Shown here piece by piece: positions 38,665 through 47,017 of a DNA stretch of 64,000 nucleotides. The DNA is from JAMLHH01 sp037189845. Lineage in GTDB: Bacteria; Bacteroidota; Bacteroidia; Chitinophagales; JADIYW01. Every line of letters begins with the position of its first letter. The first letter of the stretch is position 1. The notes under the pieces were generated by a model that saw only the letters and a program-made list of their open reading frames with translations, was not told the origin of the DNA and did not search any database. The translations under genes were made by a program, and so were the position numbers. The DNA is taken from NCBI GenBank assembly GCA_037189845.1, contig JBBCIS010000003.1:310001-374000 (forward strand), in the 5' to 3' direction.

Positions 38665-39034
38665 GGGGCTGACAGGAATTGACGGGAAGTCGGCAGATGT
38701 GTAAGCATGTCGGGCATTGTGCATTTTGGCCCGTTATAAATTAACGCATGAAACTTTTTTATATGGCGAAGAAAATTACGCCCTTGCAGCTTAATCTAGA
38801 AGATTAACCTCAAGTGTCCACTCATAGTTCTCCTTGTTGCTATGTCCTGGGCATCAGACAAACAGGATCGTCTCGATGGCGTGGTCGCCCTGAGAGATTA
38901 AATTCAGACCTAAGTGCAGATATCAGGTATGTAAGAACACCTGGTCTGTGCCGACAATCAAGTTTTTACTAAACATGTAGAAAGCCCATAGGCACCTTAG
39001 CCGGACGAGGGTTCAAATCCCTCCAGCTCCACCA
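38665..39034 (+). ncRNA. ssrA: Transfer-messenger RNA
   Basis: 370 nt. The 5' end GGGGCTG pairs with CAGCTCC before the encoded 3' ACCA, forming the tRNA-like acceptor stem, and GGGTTCAAATCCC near the 3' end is the T arm. The tag frame is at 38765-38794 and codes for GEENYALAA followed by TAA, so stalled proteins receive (A)GEENYALAA, a tag type known from Bacteroidota and ending in the ALAA degron read by ClpXP. The gene is in one piece, not permuted. It is followed after only 13 bases by the ArsC-like gene. Confidence 0.97.
38765..38794 (+). other. tmRNA tag reading frame
   Basis: GGC GAA GAA AAT TAC GCC followed by CTT GCA GCT TAA codes for the proteolysis tag GEENYALAA within ssrA. The resume codon is GGC (Gly). 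Confidence 0.95.
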
Positions 39035-39047
39035 ATCCATATCAAAT

Positions 39048-39389
39048 ATGATTACCATCTATCACTATAACAAATGCAGCAAAAGCCGTCAGGCACTGAC
39101 ACTATTGGAAGAAAAAGGGATAGATTTTTCAGTCAGATATTATTTACAACACCCTCTTAATAAAGAAGAAATTTCTGCTCTTCAGCAAAAACTTCAGATT
39201 CCACTCATCCGTATGGTGCGAACCGATGAAGTAATTTATAAAGAGCTGTTTGATAAAATGACTCCTTCAGAAAGCGAACTTATTCAGGCTATGGTCGAAA
39301 ATCCTGTTTTGCTACAAAGACCTGTAGTTGAGACTGAAAGCAAGGCAGTGATTGCCCGGCCTCCGGAAAAATTATTGGAGATAATTTAG
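39048..39389 (+). CDS. ArsC-family (arsenate reductase-like) thiol protein
   Basis: 113 aa, the normal length of glutaredoxin-coupled ArsC. The catalytic cysteine is C10 in YNKCSKSRQ, and the three arginines of the family appear as R58 (MVRTDE), R91 (LLQRPVV) and R104 (IARPPEKL). ArsC reduces arsenate to arsenite; many ArsC-like proteins have other, unknown roles. There are no arsR, arsB or acr3 genes nearby, so arsenic resistance is not supported by context. It sits right after ssrA, perhaps using read-through from that promoter. Confidence 0.85.
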   Translation: MITIYHYNKCSKSRQALTLLEEKGIDFSVRYYLQHPLNKEEISALQQKLQIPLIRMVRTDEVIYKELFDKMTPSESELIQAMVENPVLLQRPVVETESKAVIARPPEKLLEII

Positions 39390-39432
39390 TTCAAGGTTTC
39401 TTTTGTTTAATGTTTAAAGTTCCGGGCAGGTT

Positions 39433-39852
39433 CTATCTGACAGGATATTCTACATAATTATTTTCTGTTTCATACAAGCGTAACGAAAGTTCATACCCTG
39501 CTAACTCCTGACGCTGAGATAAGATATTATATATCACGACTGCAATATTCTCTACTGTGGGATTCAGATTTTCGAATTCAGGACAATCCAGATTGAGGTT
39601 GCGATGATCAAACCGCTCTTCTACCTCTTCCTGAATGATATCTTTTAAAATTTTCAGATCGATCACGTATCCGGTTACCGGATCAATCTCTCCTATCAGT
39701 TTCACCTCCAATGTATAATTGTGTCCGTGAAAATTGGGATTATTACACAAGCCAAAAACTGCATTATTCTGCTCATCATTCCAATCCTTACAATACAATC
39801 TGTGCGCGGCATTGAATCTCGCTCTCCTGAAAACTGCTACTTTATCTGACAT
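39433..39852 (-). CDS. 6-pyruvoyl-tetrahydropterin synthase / QueD family protein
   Basis: 139 aa. Zinc-binding histidines are H17 (FNAAHRL) and H42 and H44 (NFHGHNYTLEV); the acid-base part shows VIDLKILK, FDHRNLNLD and NPTVENIA. The length is that of 6-carboxy-5,6,7,8-tetrahydropterin synthase, the second step towards queuosine, or of bacterial PTPS. The cysteine typical of catalysis is in GLCNNPNFHGH. Other queuosine genes are not in this window. It diverges from pfkA, with an inverted repeat in the spacer. Confidence 0.9.
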   Translation of the reverse strand: MSDKVAVFRRARFNAAHRLYCKDWNDEQNNAVFGLCNNPNFHGHNYTLEVKLIGEIDPVTGYVIDLKILKDIIQEEVEERFDHRNLNLDCPEFENLNPTVENIAVVIYNILSQRQELAGYELSLRLYETENNYVEYPVR

Positions 39853-39890
39853 AGTCGTAAATATAATTAGTTATGGGTTATGATTGGTGG

Positions 39891-39939
39891 GTCATGAGTT
39901 ACCTGATATCTGTACAATTTCCGATTCTTGGCTCATGAC
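39891..39939. repeat. Inverted repeat upstream of pfkA
   Basis: GTCATGAG (39891-39898) and CTCATGAC (39932-39939) are perfect complements separated by 33 bases, between the QueD-like gene and pfkA. It could be an operator pair or a chance feature of a low-complexity spacer. Confidence 0.35.
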
Positions 39940-39963
39940 TCTAATTTTTTTATCTTTAAAACT

Positions 39964-40941
39964 ATGACAAACCCTACCATTGCAATCATGACATCCGGCG
40001 GAGATGTCCCGGGACTCAATGCTGCTATCCGTGCAGCAGTACGTGCGGCACAATATTATAACTTATCTATTATAGGTATTGAAAGAGGATATGAAGGTCT
40101 GATAGATGGTGATTTCAGGAAGCTGCACGCAGGATCAGTCAGTCATATTATCAATAAAGGAGGTACGATTTTGCAATCATCCAGAAGCGAGAGATTCAAG
40201 GATGAAAAATTGAGGCAACAGGCATACCTGAATCTGAAAAATCATCAGATAGAACATTTGATTTTAATTGGTGGTGATGGTTCTATGAGAGGTGCAAAAA
40301 TATTGTCTGACGAAAGTCACATAAATGTGATCGGAATTCCCAAAACTATCGATAATGATATCAGCGGGACAGATTTTGCAATTGGATTTGATACAGCGAC
40401 CAACACAGCAATGGAAGCAATTGACAGAATCAGGGATACAGCCACATCACATCACAAACTTTTTTTTGTAGAAGTCATGGGAAGAAATGCCGGATATATT
40501 GCCTTGGAATCCGGAATTGCTACCGGTGCAGAAGGAATCATTATACCAGAAACCAACAGAGATTTACAATTGCTTTTTGATACTATTGAGCATAAAAAAA
40601 ACTGGAAAAACAGTTCTTATATAGTAGTAGTTGCAGAAGGAGATGAGATAGGAGGTGCATATAACTTAGAGAAATTAATTAAACATAAATACCCTGAATT
40701 ACAAACGGGTGTCACTATTCTTGGACATATACAAAGAGGCGGGTCTCCTACATGCGCTGACAGAACTCTTGCAACCAAACTGGGTGTAGCTGCTGTCAAC
40801 GCTGTTTTATCAGATAAAAGAAATATCATGGTAGGAGTTGTACAGAATAAAATCCATCAAACTCCTCTCAGTGAAGTCAAAAACAGGTCTCTCGAAATCA
40901 ATTCTGACATGATTGAATTACTAAAAATTCTGGCAAAATAA
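39964..40941 (+). CDS. pfkA: 6-phosphofructokinase
   Basis: 325 aa from ATG 39964. It phosphorylates fructose 6-phosphate in glycolysis. Motifs: MTSGGDVPGLNAAIR at the N-terminus, IGGDGSMRGA, PKTIDNDISGTDFAIGFDTA with the catalytic aspartate, VEVMGRNAGYIA and GHIQRGGSPTCADR. The residue equal to Gly104 of the E. coli enzyme is Gly (GGDGS), typical of ATP use; the one equal to Gly124 is Lys (PKTIDND), a feature of the PPi-type and of some actinobacterial ATP enzymes. I expect ATP as donor. A frame reaching back to 39928 adds 12 residues of unlikely sequence. Confidence 0.95.
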   Translation: MTNPTIAIMTSGGDVPGLNAAIRAAVRAAQYYNLSIIGIERGYEGLIDGDFRKLHAGSVSHIINKGGTILQSSRSERFKDEKLRQQAYLNLKNHQIEHLILIGGDGSMRGAKILSDESHINVIGIPKTIDNDISGTDFAIGFDTATNTAMEAIDRIRDTATSHHKLFFVEVMGRNAGYIALESGIATGAEGIIIPETNRDLQLLFDTIEHKKNWKNSSYIVVVAEGDEIGGAYNLEKLIKHKYPELQTGVTILGHIQRGGSPTCADRTLATKLGVAAVNAVLSDKRNIMVGVVQNKIHQTPLSEVKNRSLEINSDMIELLKILAK

Positions 40942-40991
40942 CAGAATGTAAGTTTACTCACTTTTCAAGCAGTTTCATTATCAGATATTTG

Positions 40992-41018
40992 CATTTGAAT
41001 TCCCGGAGAATTCAAATG
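40992..41018. promoter_or_regulatory. Perfect 11-bp inverted repeat in the leader of the 129-aa gene
   Basis: CATTTGAATTC (40992-41002) and GAATTCAAATG (41008-41018) flank the 5-base loop CCGGA and end 11 bases before ATG 41030. A near -7 motif GATATTTG (40984-40991) lies immediately ahead. There is no T run, so it is not an ordinary terminator of pfkA; an operator or mRNA hairpin is more likely. Confidence 0.55.
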
Positions 41019-41029
41019 AAGTAAATGAT

Positions 41030-41419
41030 ATGTCAAAGATCGATTTCTATAGAAATGTGGGATATCTGACGTATGCTATTGCCACTTCTGACAATAGTAT
41101 TTCCAAAGATAGAATCAGGTTCATGAAAAATGAATTGATGAAGACATGGTATTTACTCGACACTTTTGATCAGCAAAATGAATTGGATGCCCTGGTTCAG
41201 ATTGAACTGATTTTTAACTGGCTGCTTTCTCATAATATGAGCTCCGGTTTTGCAATGAGCTGCTTTTCGGATTATGTCAACAAGAATCGTCATGAGCTCA
41301 CTGATGCCAGCAAAAAAACACTGATCTTCTATTCTGAAAAAATCGCTGACAAGCTTTTTCCTGAAAATGAAACAAACAAAATAGTTGATACTGTAGGCAG
41401 GATCTTAAGCTCTACCTGA
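41030..41419 (+). CDS. Conserved-looking protein of unknown function (TerB-like?)
   Basis: 129 aa, entirely helical by pattern, no signal peptide, no cysteine cluster. I do not recognise a certain family. The start NVGYLTYAIATSDNSISKDR recalls the first helices of TerB-like proteins (LAYAIAxADGxIxxEE), but metal-binding acids are not all present. It ends RILSST. A perfect hairpin precedes it, suggesting individual control. porX follows after 180 bp. Confidence 0.55.
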   Translation: MSKIDFYRNVGYLTYAIATSDNSISKDRIRFMKNELMKTWYLLDTFDQQNELDALVQIELIFNWLLSHNMSSGFAMSCFSDYVNKNRHELTDASKKTLIFYSEKIADKLFPENETNKIVDTVGRILSST

Positions 41420-41599
41420 TACTGTAGCAGCATCTCTCCTATCTCATTTTCTTATTCATCTATATCAGTGTACAGATTTTTATAATAAATGTGCCTGATA
41501 GTAGTTTTTTAAATAAATTGTACCTCATAACATCAAATAACACCTGCCGGTCACCCGTTGATGTTGAATATTACTATTTTAAAAACCAAATCAAACTAC

Positions 41600-43153
41600 A
41601 TGTCAGAAATCAATATACTTTGGGCAGATGATGAAATAGACTTACTCAGACCACAAATCATGTTTCTTGAACAAAAGGGATATCAGGTAGATCCTGTTAC
41701 CAACGGAATAGATGCTGTAGAAAAATTTAAGCAGAACAATTATGATATCGTGTTTCTGGATGAAAGTATGCCTGGAATCACCGGATTAGAAACTCTTTCC
41801 CGAATCAAAGCTATATATCAGGATATCCCGGTAGTACTTATCACAAAAAATGAGGAAGAAAATCTGATGGAAGAAGCAATTGGCTCTCAAATCAGCGACT
41901 ACCTGATCAAGCCGGTAAAACCTCAGCAAATTCTACTGTCTCTCAAAAAAATCATTGACAATAAAAGATTGGTTTCTGAAAAAACAGGAAATACTTACCG
42001 TCAGGAATTTCAGAAAATCATGATGCAGATCAACAATCAGATGACGCATGATGAATGGGCAGAGCTTTACAAGCAATTGATTTATTGGGAATTGCAGCTG
42101 GACCAGACGAACAATCAGGAAATGCATGAAATTCTGAACATGCAGAAATCTGAAGCTAATAAGGAGTTTTTCAAATTTGTCAATAAGAACTATCTTCAGT
42201 GGGTACATCCTCAAAGCAAAAACGCTCCTACAATGTCCCATACATTGTTCAAAAACAAAGTAAGACCATATTTAGAGGATGATATTCCTACTTTCTTTCT
42301 TTTGGTAGATAACCTCAGATATGATCAGTATAAAGTAATTGAACCGATTTTCAACGAAATATTTAAAAAGAGTAAGGAAGAGCACTTTTATTCTATTCTG
42401 CCGGCTACTACTCAATATAGCCGTAATGCTATCTTTTCGGGTTTGACACCTTTGGAAATATATCAGAAATATCCTGACAAATGGTATTTCGATGATGATG
42501 AAGAAGGTAAAAACCAGCACGAAGAGTTCTTTCTGGATGAGCAGCTCAAAAGATTCAGATTTAATGGAAAACATTCCTACACCAAGATTACGACCAACAG
42601 AGTAGGAAAAGAGCTGGAAGACAATATTCTGAACCTCATGAACAATAAGTTCAATGCTGTCGTGTACAATTTCGTAGATATGCTCTCACATGCACGTACT
42701 GAAATGGAGGTTTTAAAAGAACTTGCAAGTGATGAAGCGGCCTACAGATCTCTGACAGTATCATGGTTTGACCACTCTCCTTTGTATAATGCACTTCAAA
42801 AGCTGAAAGATAAAAAAGTACGCATTATTGTTACTGCTGACCATGGTACAATCAGAGTAGGAACTCCGACAAAAGTCGTTGGCGATAAGAACACTACTAC
42901 TAACCTGAGATACAAGACCGGACGAAGCTTAAATTATAATGCAAAAGAGGTACTGGAAATCAAAAAACCTTCAGATGCCATGTTGCCTCAAAGCAATATC
43001 AGCAGCTCTTTCATTTTTGCAAAAGAAGATTATTATTTATGCTATCCGAATAACTACAACCACTTTGCAAACTATTACAAAAATACTTTTCAGCATGGTG
43101 GAGTTTCATTGGAAGAAATGATCGTACCATTTGTAGTGTTTGAGAATAAATAA
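41600..43153 (+). CDS. porX: T9SS response regulator PorX (receiver plus PglZ domain)
   Basis: 517 aa from ATG 41600. Residues 1-120 are a receiver domain: acidic pair D10-D11 in LWADDE, phospho-acceptor D54 in VFLDESMPG and the lysine in YLIKPVKPQ. A helical linker follows. Residues from about 200 to 517 form a PglZ-type alkaline phosphatase-like domain, with FFLLVDNLRYDQY, ILPATTQYSRNAIFSG, YNFVDMLSHARTEM and TADHGTIRVG providing the metal ligands. This arrangement defines PorX, which with the histidine kinase PorY controls T9SS genes in Porphyromonas and gliding in Flavobacterium. The kinase is not in the window. A longer frame from 41558 adds 14 unlikely residues. Confidence 0.93.
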   Translation: MSEINILWADDEIDLLRPQIMFLEQKGYQVDPVTNGIDAVEKFKQNNYDIVFLDESMPGITGLETLSRIKAIYQDIPVVLITKNEEENLMEEAIGSQISDYLIKPVKPQQILLSLKKIIDNKRLVSEKTGNTYRQEFQKIMMQINNQMTHDEWAELYKQLIYWELQLDQTNNQEMHEILNMQKSEANKEFFKFVNKNYLQWVHPQSKNAPTMSHTLFKNKVRPYLEDDIPTFFLLVDNLRYDQYKVIEPIFNEIFKKSKEEHFYSILPATTQYSRNAIFSGLTPLEIYQKYPDKWYFDDDEEGKNQHEEFFLDEQLKRFRFNGKHSYTKITTNRVGKELEDNILNLMNNKFNAVVYNFVDMLSHARTEMEVLKELASDEAAYRSLTVSWFDHSPLYNALQKLKDKKVRIIVTADHGTIRVGTPTKVVGDKNTTTNLRYKTGRSLNYNAKEVLEIKKPSDAMLPQSNISSSFIFAKEDYYLCYPNNYNHFANYYKNTFQHGGVSLEEMIVPFVVFENK

Positions 43154-43288
43154 ATTGAAAGACTCCAGACAAAAGATTTTAGACAAAGACCTTGTGATGA
43201 TTCACTAAATGACCATTAATAATGGAACAAAAATTGAACGGCTCATGTTTATGAATTAAAATTATTTTAATCACAAAAGTAAATAGAG

Positions 43289-43753
43289 ATGAAATTGACT
43301 TATTTAAGAGAACTTGATGATGCAGATTTAGAAGTATTAAAAAAAATCCCTGCTTTAGTAACTATATTAACCGGAACTGCTGATGATGATCTGAACGAAA
43401 AAGAAACCCACATGGGTAAAGTCTCTACGGAATTCAGAAAAAATCATGGAGAAGAATTGGTTCAGGATTATTTTGAATGGGTGTCAGAAGATTATGATAA
43501 TATTTTTGATAAAGCATGGGAACAATACAAAAACGTCCGTTCTTATGCAAGAACCCAACAGATTTCGGATGAACTTGCAAAAGTTAATGACATTTTACCC
43601 AAAATAGATAAAAAATATGCTCACTCTCTGGTCGTCAGCTGGAGAGGGTTGTCCAGAGCTGTAGCACACGCTTCAGGAGGAATACTGGGCAGAATAGCTG
43701 TCTCCAATGAGGAGAAAGATGTTATGGGTCTCAACATGATAGACTTACAATAG
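43289..43753 (+). CDS. Soluble protein of unknown function, paired with DUF4112 gene
   Basis: 154 aa, acidic, mostly helical, no signal peptide. I do not recognise the family; KIPALVTILTGTADDDLNEKE near residue 18 has the DG/DDD-turn style of TerB-like or tellurite-resistance-like helical domains. A later part SWRGLSRAVAHASGGILGRI is basic. The stop is two bases before the start of the DUF4112 gene, so both are translated from one message. It follows porX after 135 bp. Confidence 0.55.
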   Translation: MKLTYLRELDDADLEVLKKIPALVTILTGTADDDLNEKETHMGKVSTEFRKNHGEELVQDYFEWVSEDYDNIFDKAWEQYKNVRSYARTQQISDELAKVNDILPKIDKKYAHSLVVSWRGLSRAVAHASGGILGRIAVSNEEKDVMGLNMIDLQ

Positions 43754-43755
43754 CA

Positions 43756-44250
43756 ATGATACAACAGGAAGAAAATATCTACAAAAACGTCCCTAAGGAC
43801 CTGCAGAACATTGCCAGAGTTGTCAAGCTCATGGAAAGTTCTATCAGAATTCCGTTTCTGAACAGAACTATTGGCCTGGAGCCTATCATAGGTATGGTAC
43901 CTGTGTTGGGTGATGTGATCGGATTTGGAATTTCAGCGTGGATCATGATTGCTCTGGTGAGAAATAACGGCAGTGGCAAAGTGATTGCAAAAATGTCACT
44001 CAATGTCATCATAGACATTCTTCTCACATTTATTCCTGTGCTCGGAAATGTGCTGGACTTTTTCTTTAAAACCAATCAAAGGAATCTGGTTTTAGCATTG
44101 GAACATTATCAGTACGGGAAAAATCAAGGAAGCGCATGGGCTGTCATTATTCCTGTAATATTGGTTTTAACAGCAATCTTTACACTGTTTATCACCATCA
44201 CTGTAGCGCTTATATACTTCATTGTGACAGGTATTCAGGCGATATTTTAA
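43756..44250 (+). CDS. DUF4112 membrane protein
   Basis: 164 aa. The DUF4112 signature is clear: LESSIRIP-like MESSIRIPFLNRTIGLEPII, then GMVPVLGDVIGFGISAWIMI, LLTFIPVLGNVLDFFFKTNQRNLVLL-like sequence, and a final membrane helix pair (about 125-164). The two PVLGD/PVLGN motifs are conserved hydrophobic hairpins. Function unknown. It is the second gene of a pair with the 154-aa gene and ends before a strong terminator. Confidence 0.85.
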   Translation: MIQQEENIYKNVPKDLQNIARVVKLMESSIRIPFLNRTIGLEPIIGMVPVLGDVIGFGISAWIMIALVRNNGSGKVIAKMSLNVIIDILLTFIPVLGNVLDFFFKTNQRNLVLALEHYQYGKNQGSAWAVIIPVILVLTAIFTLFITITVALIYFIVTGIQAIF

Positions 44251-44260
44251 GACTTTATAA

Positions 44261-44300
44261 AAACAGAAAGGGAGATCTGAATTGATCTCCCTTTCTGTTT
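44261..44300. terminator. Strong bidirectional terminator
   Basis: A perfect 17-bp stem, AAACAGAAAGGGAGATC (44261-44277) with GATCTCCCTTTCTGTTT (44284-44300) and a 6-base loop, between the convergent DUF4112 and acidic-protein genes. T-rich sequence follows on both strands. Confidence 0.92.
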
Positions 44301-44313
44301 ATTTCAATTGTGA

Positions 44314-44715
44314 TTAATAATCTGAATCGTCTGCAATATTCTCCGCTTCATCCATGTGATCATCCAGGCTTTCTTCCTCGTCATCGCCGTAGCCGGAGTC
44401 CTCTTCATCATCATTACCAAATTCATCATCAGCAAAACTACCTTTAGAAGAACCGCTACCTGCTACATCCTCAATCGGTAAATCATCGAAATCATCTACA
44501 TCGACATTATTCACCATATTCTGTAACTGAGTGCTCACTTTTACAAGATAAGAAGTTTCATCAGTTTCAATCGGAACTGCAGATACCGTTTCACCTTTAG
44601 CATTTTGAAATTTAATAATGGCTTTGTTGTACCCATGAGGATACTTCTCCGCCAATAATTGTAAAACCTCTTCAGGCACATTTTTGTAATCTACTATTAC
44701 CTTTTTCTTTATCAT
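44314..44715 (-). CDS. Small protein with long acidic tail
   Basis: 133 aa. The first 70 residues form a compact alpha-beta section: MIKKKVIVDYKNVPEEVLQL then YPHGYNKAIIKFQNAKGE and SYLVKVSTQL. From about residue 72 the chain is low-complexity and strongly acidic (DVDDFDDLP, DDEFGNDDEEDSGYGDDEEE), likely disordered. Such acidic tails are seen on nucleic acid mimic or partner-binding proteins, but I do not recognise this one and assign no function. Single gene, ends at a strong shared terminator. Confidence 0.7.
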   Translation of the reverse strand: MIKKKVIVDYKNVPEEVLQLLAEKYPHGYNKAIIKFQNAKGETVSAVPIETDETSYLVKVSTQLQNMVNNVDVDDFDDLPIEDVAGSGSSKGSFADDEFGNDDEEDSGYGDDEEESLDDHMDEAENIADDSDY

Positions 44716-44854
44716 GACATGTTTGCTTACGGCATTAAATGTAATTCGATTTTTCTGAAATATCCAAATGGTTTTTTTCTTTTTTTTCAGTAAAAATCTT
44801 CCCTCTCAAATCCGCATTCATTTAAGCATAAAAAGGAGTCATAATTTATACAAA

Positions 44855-46135
44855 TCACCCATTTATCAGGCGTTGTAATTTACGTTTATAAGGAAAAAAA
44901 TCTACCTGTATGGTATGTCTTGAAGACTTTCCATATCTCTTCATCATTTCATTTCTGTTTTGGGCTATCCATGATTTCATTTTCTCTTTATCCGGAAGCT
45001 GAATATCCTTTTTCAATAATTTTGAAATCCACAATCCCTGCAATTCAGACAACGGCATCACTGCCCCCAGCGGCTGTATAAATCCTACAAAAAATAATCC
45101 TTCATAATCCGGATGAACAACATATTCATACAAAGGCATTTCATTGTTTTTTACACTAATGAAATTATCATCAAAAAACGGAAATCTGATATCATATCCG
45201 GTCGCATAAACGATATGATCAAACTCTCCATAAGTACCATCCGTAAAAAATACTTTCCTGCTATCCAGCTTTTGAATATTGGGTTTGATTTTCACCTTCC
45301 CGTGGCCTACCTTATTCAGGATCTCCTGCGAGATAGTCGGGTGCTCTCTCAAAAGTGGCCTGTCCGGTTCAGGAATGCCATAATTGGACTGCTTTCCTAC
45401 ATTCAGCATCAGAGCAAGCTTCAAGGCTAATCTCTGTATAAACAGCGGTGCAAAAGATACAGGTGGCTTAGATATCTGATCTGTAGGCTTTCCAAAAAGA
45501 TACTTAGGAATGATGTATGCCCCGCTTCTGGTAGAAATAGTAACATGACTTGTCACATTTGATAATTCGCAAGCGATATCTACAGAAGAATTTCCAATAC
45601 CTACGATCAGGACTTTTTTGTTTTCAAATCCATGGTAAGTTTTATAATCATGAGCATGTGATGATGTCCCTGAAAACTTGCCGTCAAACTCTGCCCATCT
45701 GGGCGACCAGTGATGACCGTTGGCTACAATTATGTCAGTATATTCTTTCGGAGAAAATTTATCTGTATGGACTAAATACCTCTTAGTTCCCAACATTTCT
45801 ACTTTCTGTACAGTCGTATTGAACTGTATCTTTTCTCTGAATCCGAATCTGTTTATATAATCTTCAAAATACTGATAAATCAATGTATGATGAGGATAAT
45901 CAGGATAACTTTCCGGCATCGGGAAGTCAGAAAATGCCATCAGCTGCTTAGATGTATTAATATGCAACGACTGATATGCTGACGAAACGCCATTATCATT
46001 GTTGTACAGCCAGTTCCCTCCTATTTTAGAGCCTTTCTCGTAGCAGTCAAAAGAAATTCCTGCTTCAAACAGTGATTTAGCAACTGTAAGGCCTGATGAA
46101 CCTGCGCCAATAACACATACATTTACCCCACTCAT
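44855..46135 (-). CDS. Flavin-containing monooxygenase
   Basis: 426 aa. FAD-binding GxGxxG is GAGSSG at residues 10-15 (CVIGAGSSGLT), followed by FDCYEKGSKIGGNW. The FMO fingerprint appears as FSGTSSHAHDYK near 150, and the NADPH site as IVGIGNSSVDIA near 175, with YATGYDIRFPF near the end. These enzymes use NADPH and O2 to oxidise soft nucleophiles (amines, sulfides) or ketones; the substrate is not predictable. It diverges from an SDR gene by 55 bp, so the pair may share control. Confidence 0.9.
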   Translation of the reverse strand: MSGVNVCVIGAGSSGLTVAKSLFEAGISFDCYEKGSKIGGNWLYNNDNGVSSAYQSLHINTSKQLMAFSDFPMPESYPDYPHHTLIYQYFEDYINRFGFREKIQFNTTVQKVEMLGTKRYLVHTDKFSPKEYTDIIVANGHHWSPRWAEFDGKFSGTSSHAHDYKTYHGFENKKVLIVGIGNSSVDIACELSNVTSHVTISTRSGAYIIPKYLFGKPTDQISKPPVSFAPLFIQRLALKLALMLNVGKQSNYGIPEPDRPLLREHPTISQEILNKVGHGKVKIKPNIQKLDSRKVFFTDGTYGEFDHIVYATGYDIRFPFFDDNFISVKNNEMPLYEYVVHPDYEGLFFVGFIQPLGAVMPLSELQGLWISKLLKKDIQLPDKEKMKSWIAQNRNEMMKRYGKSSRHTIQVDFFPYKRKLQRLING

Positions 46136-46190
46136 TTTATTTATACTTATTACGATAAATCTAAGAGATTTTTACATTAAATTAACTTAC

Positions 46191-46997
46191 ATGAATCATC
46201 AGGGTAAAATTGCAATCATCACAGGAGCGGCCAATGGTATTGGCAGAAGAATTTCGGAATCGCTGTATCAGAAGGGATTTAAAATTGTGGTCACTGATAT
46301 CCAAAAAGATCTGCTGCAGGAGATATATCAATCTTATCAGGTCGAAAGGACATTGATTTTGCCGGGTGATGTAACGAAGAGTGAGGACTGGGAATTTCTT
46401 ATCGGAAAGACGCTGGAAAAATTTGGAAAGATTGATCTTCTGCTCAATATAGCCGGAATTATAGAACCGGGCTATATCCACGAAACATCTATCAAGAATA
46501 TAGACCGGCAGATAGATATCAACTTGAAAGGAACGATCTACGGAGTTCACCATGTATCAAAGAAAATGGTGGAGCAGAAAAGTGGCCATATCATCAATAT
46601 TTCATCGATGGCAGGGCTTGCTCCTATTCCGGGACTGAATATATATACTGCTTCCAAGTACGGGGTGAGAGGATTCACCCTGGCAGTAGCACAAGAGCTG
46701 GCGGAACACAATATACATGTCAGCGTTGTGTGTCCTGATGCTGTAAAAACCAATATGCTGGATTATCAAAAAGATAAAAAAGAGGCAGCGATGACCTTCT
46801 CCGGAAGTAAAGTACTGACAGTAGAAGATTTGAACAATGTCATTTCAGGGTTGATTGACAAGCCCAAATTTGAGGTGTGGATACCTGTTTCCAGAGGGAT
46901 CTTAGCTTCTGTAGGATCACTTTTCCCAAGTATTGCGGGTAAAATAAAAAACGGCCTGATCCAAAAAGGCATTCAGAAACAACAACAATATCATTAA
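46191..46997 (+). CDS. Short-chain dehydrogenase/reductase
   Basis: 268 aa, classical SDR. The cofactor motif TGAANGIG is at 11-18, LLNIAGI stands in for the NAG motif, ISSMAG carries the catalytic serine, and Y152-xxx-K156 (YTASK) completes the site. The acidic residue VTDIQKD after the second strand favours NAD(H). The C-terminal 40 residues (VWIPVSRGILASVGSLFPSI) are longer and more hydrophobic than average and could touch the membrane, as in some steroid or lipid SDRs. The following FKBP gene begins 20 bp after the stop. Confidence 0.9.
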   Translation: MNHQGKIAIITGAANGIGRRISESLYQKGFKIVVTDIQKDLLQEIYQSYQVERTLILPGDVTKSEDWEFLIGKTLEKFGKIDLLLNIAGIIEPGYIHETSIKNIDRQIDINLKGTIYGVHHVSKKMVEQKSGHIINISSMAGLAPIPGLNIYTASKYGVRGFTLAVAQELAEHNIHVSVVCPDAVKTNMLDYQKDKKEAAMTFSGSKVLTVEDLNNVISGLIDKPKFEVWIPVSRGILASVGSLFPSIAGKIKNGLIQKGIQKQQQYH

Positions 46998-47017
46998 CTT
47001 AGCCGTTGAGTTTAATT

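Noticed and set aside
38573..39047. Possible small genes or tRNA between the FG-GAP and ArsC-like genes
   Set aside because: The segment is explained by the ssrA promoter and tmRNA; the tRNA-like 3' end belongs to tmRNA.
39048..39389. Arsenic resistance locus
   Set aside because: Only the ArsC-like gene is present; no regulator or arsenite pump is nearby.
41600..43153. PglZ domain as a sign of a BREX defence system
   Set aside because: The PglZ domain is fused to a receiver domain as in PorX, and no brxA, brxC, pglX or other BREX genes are near.
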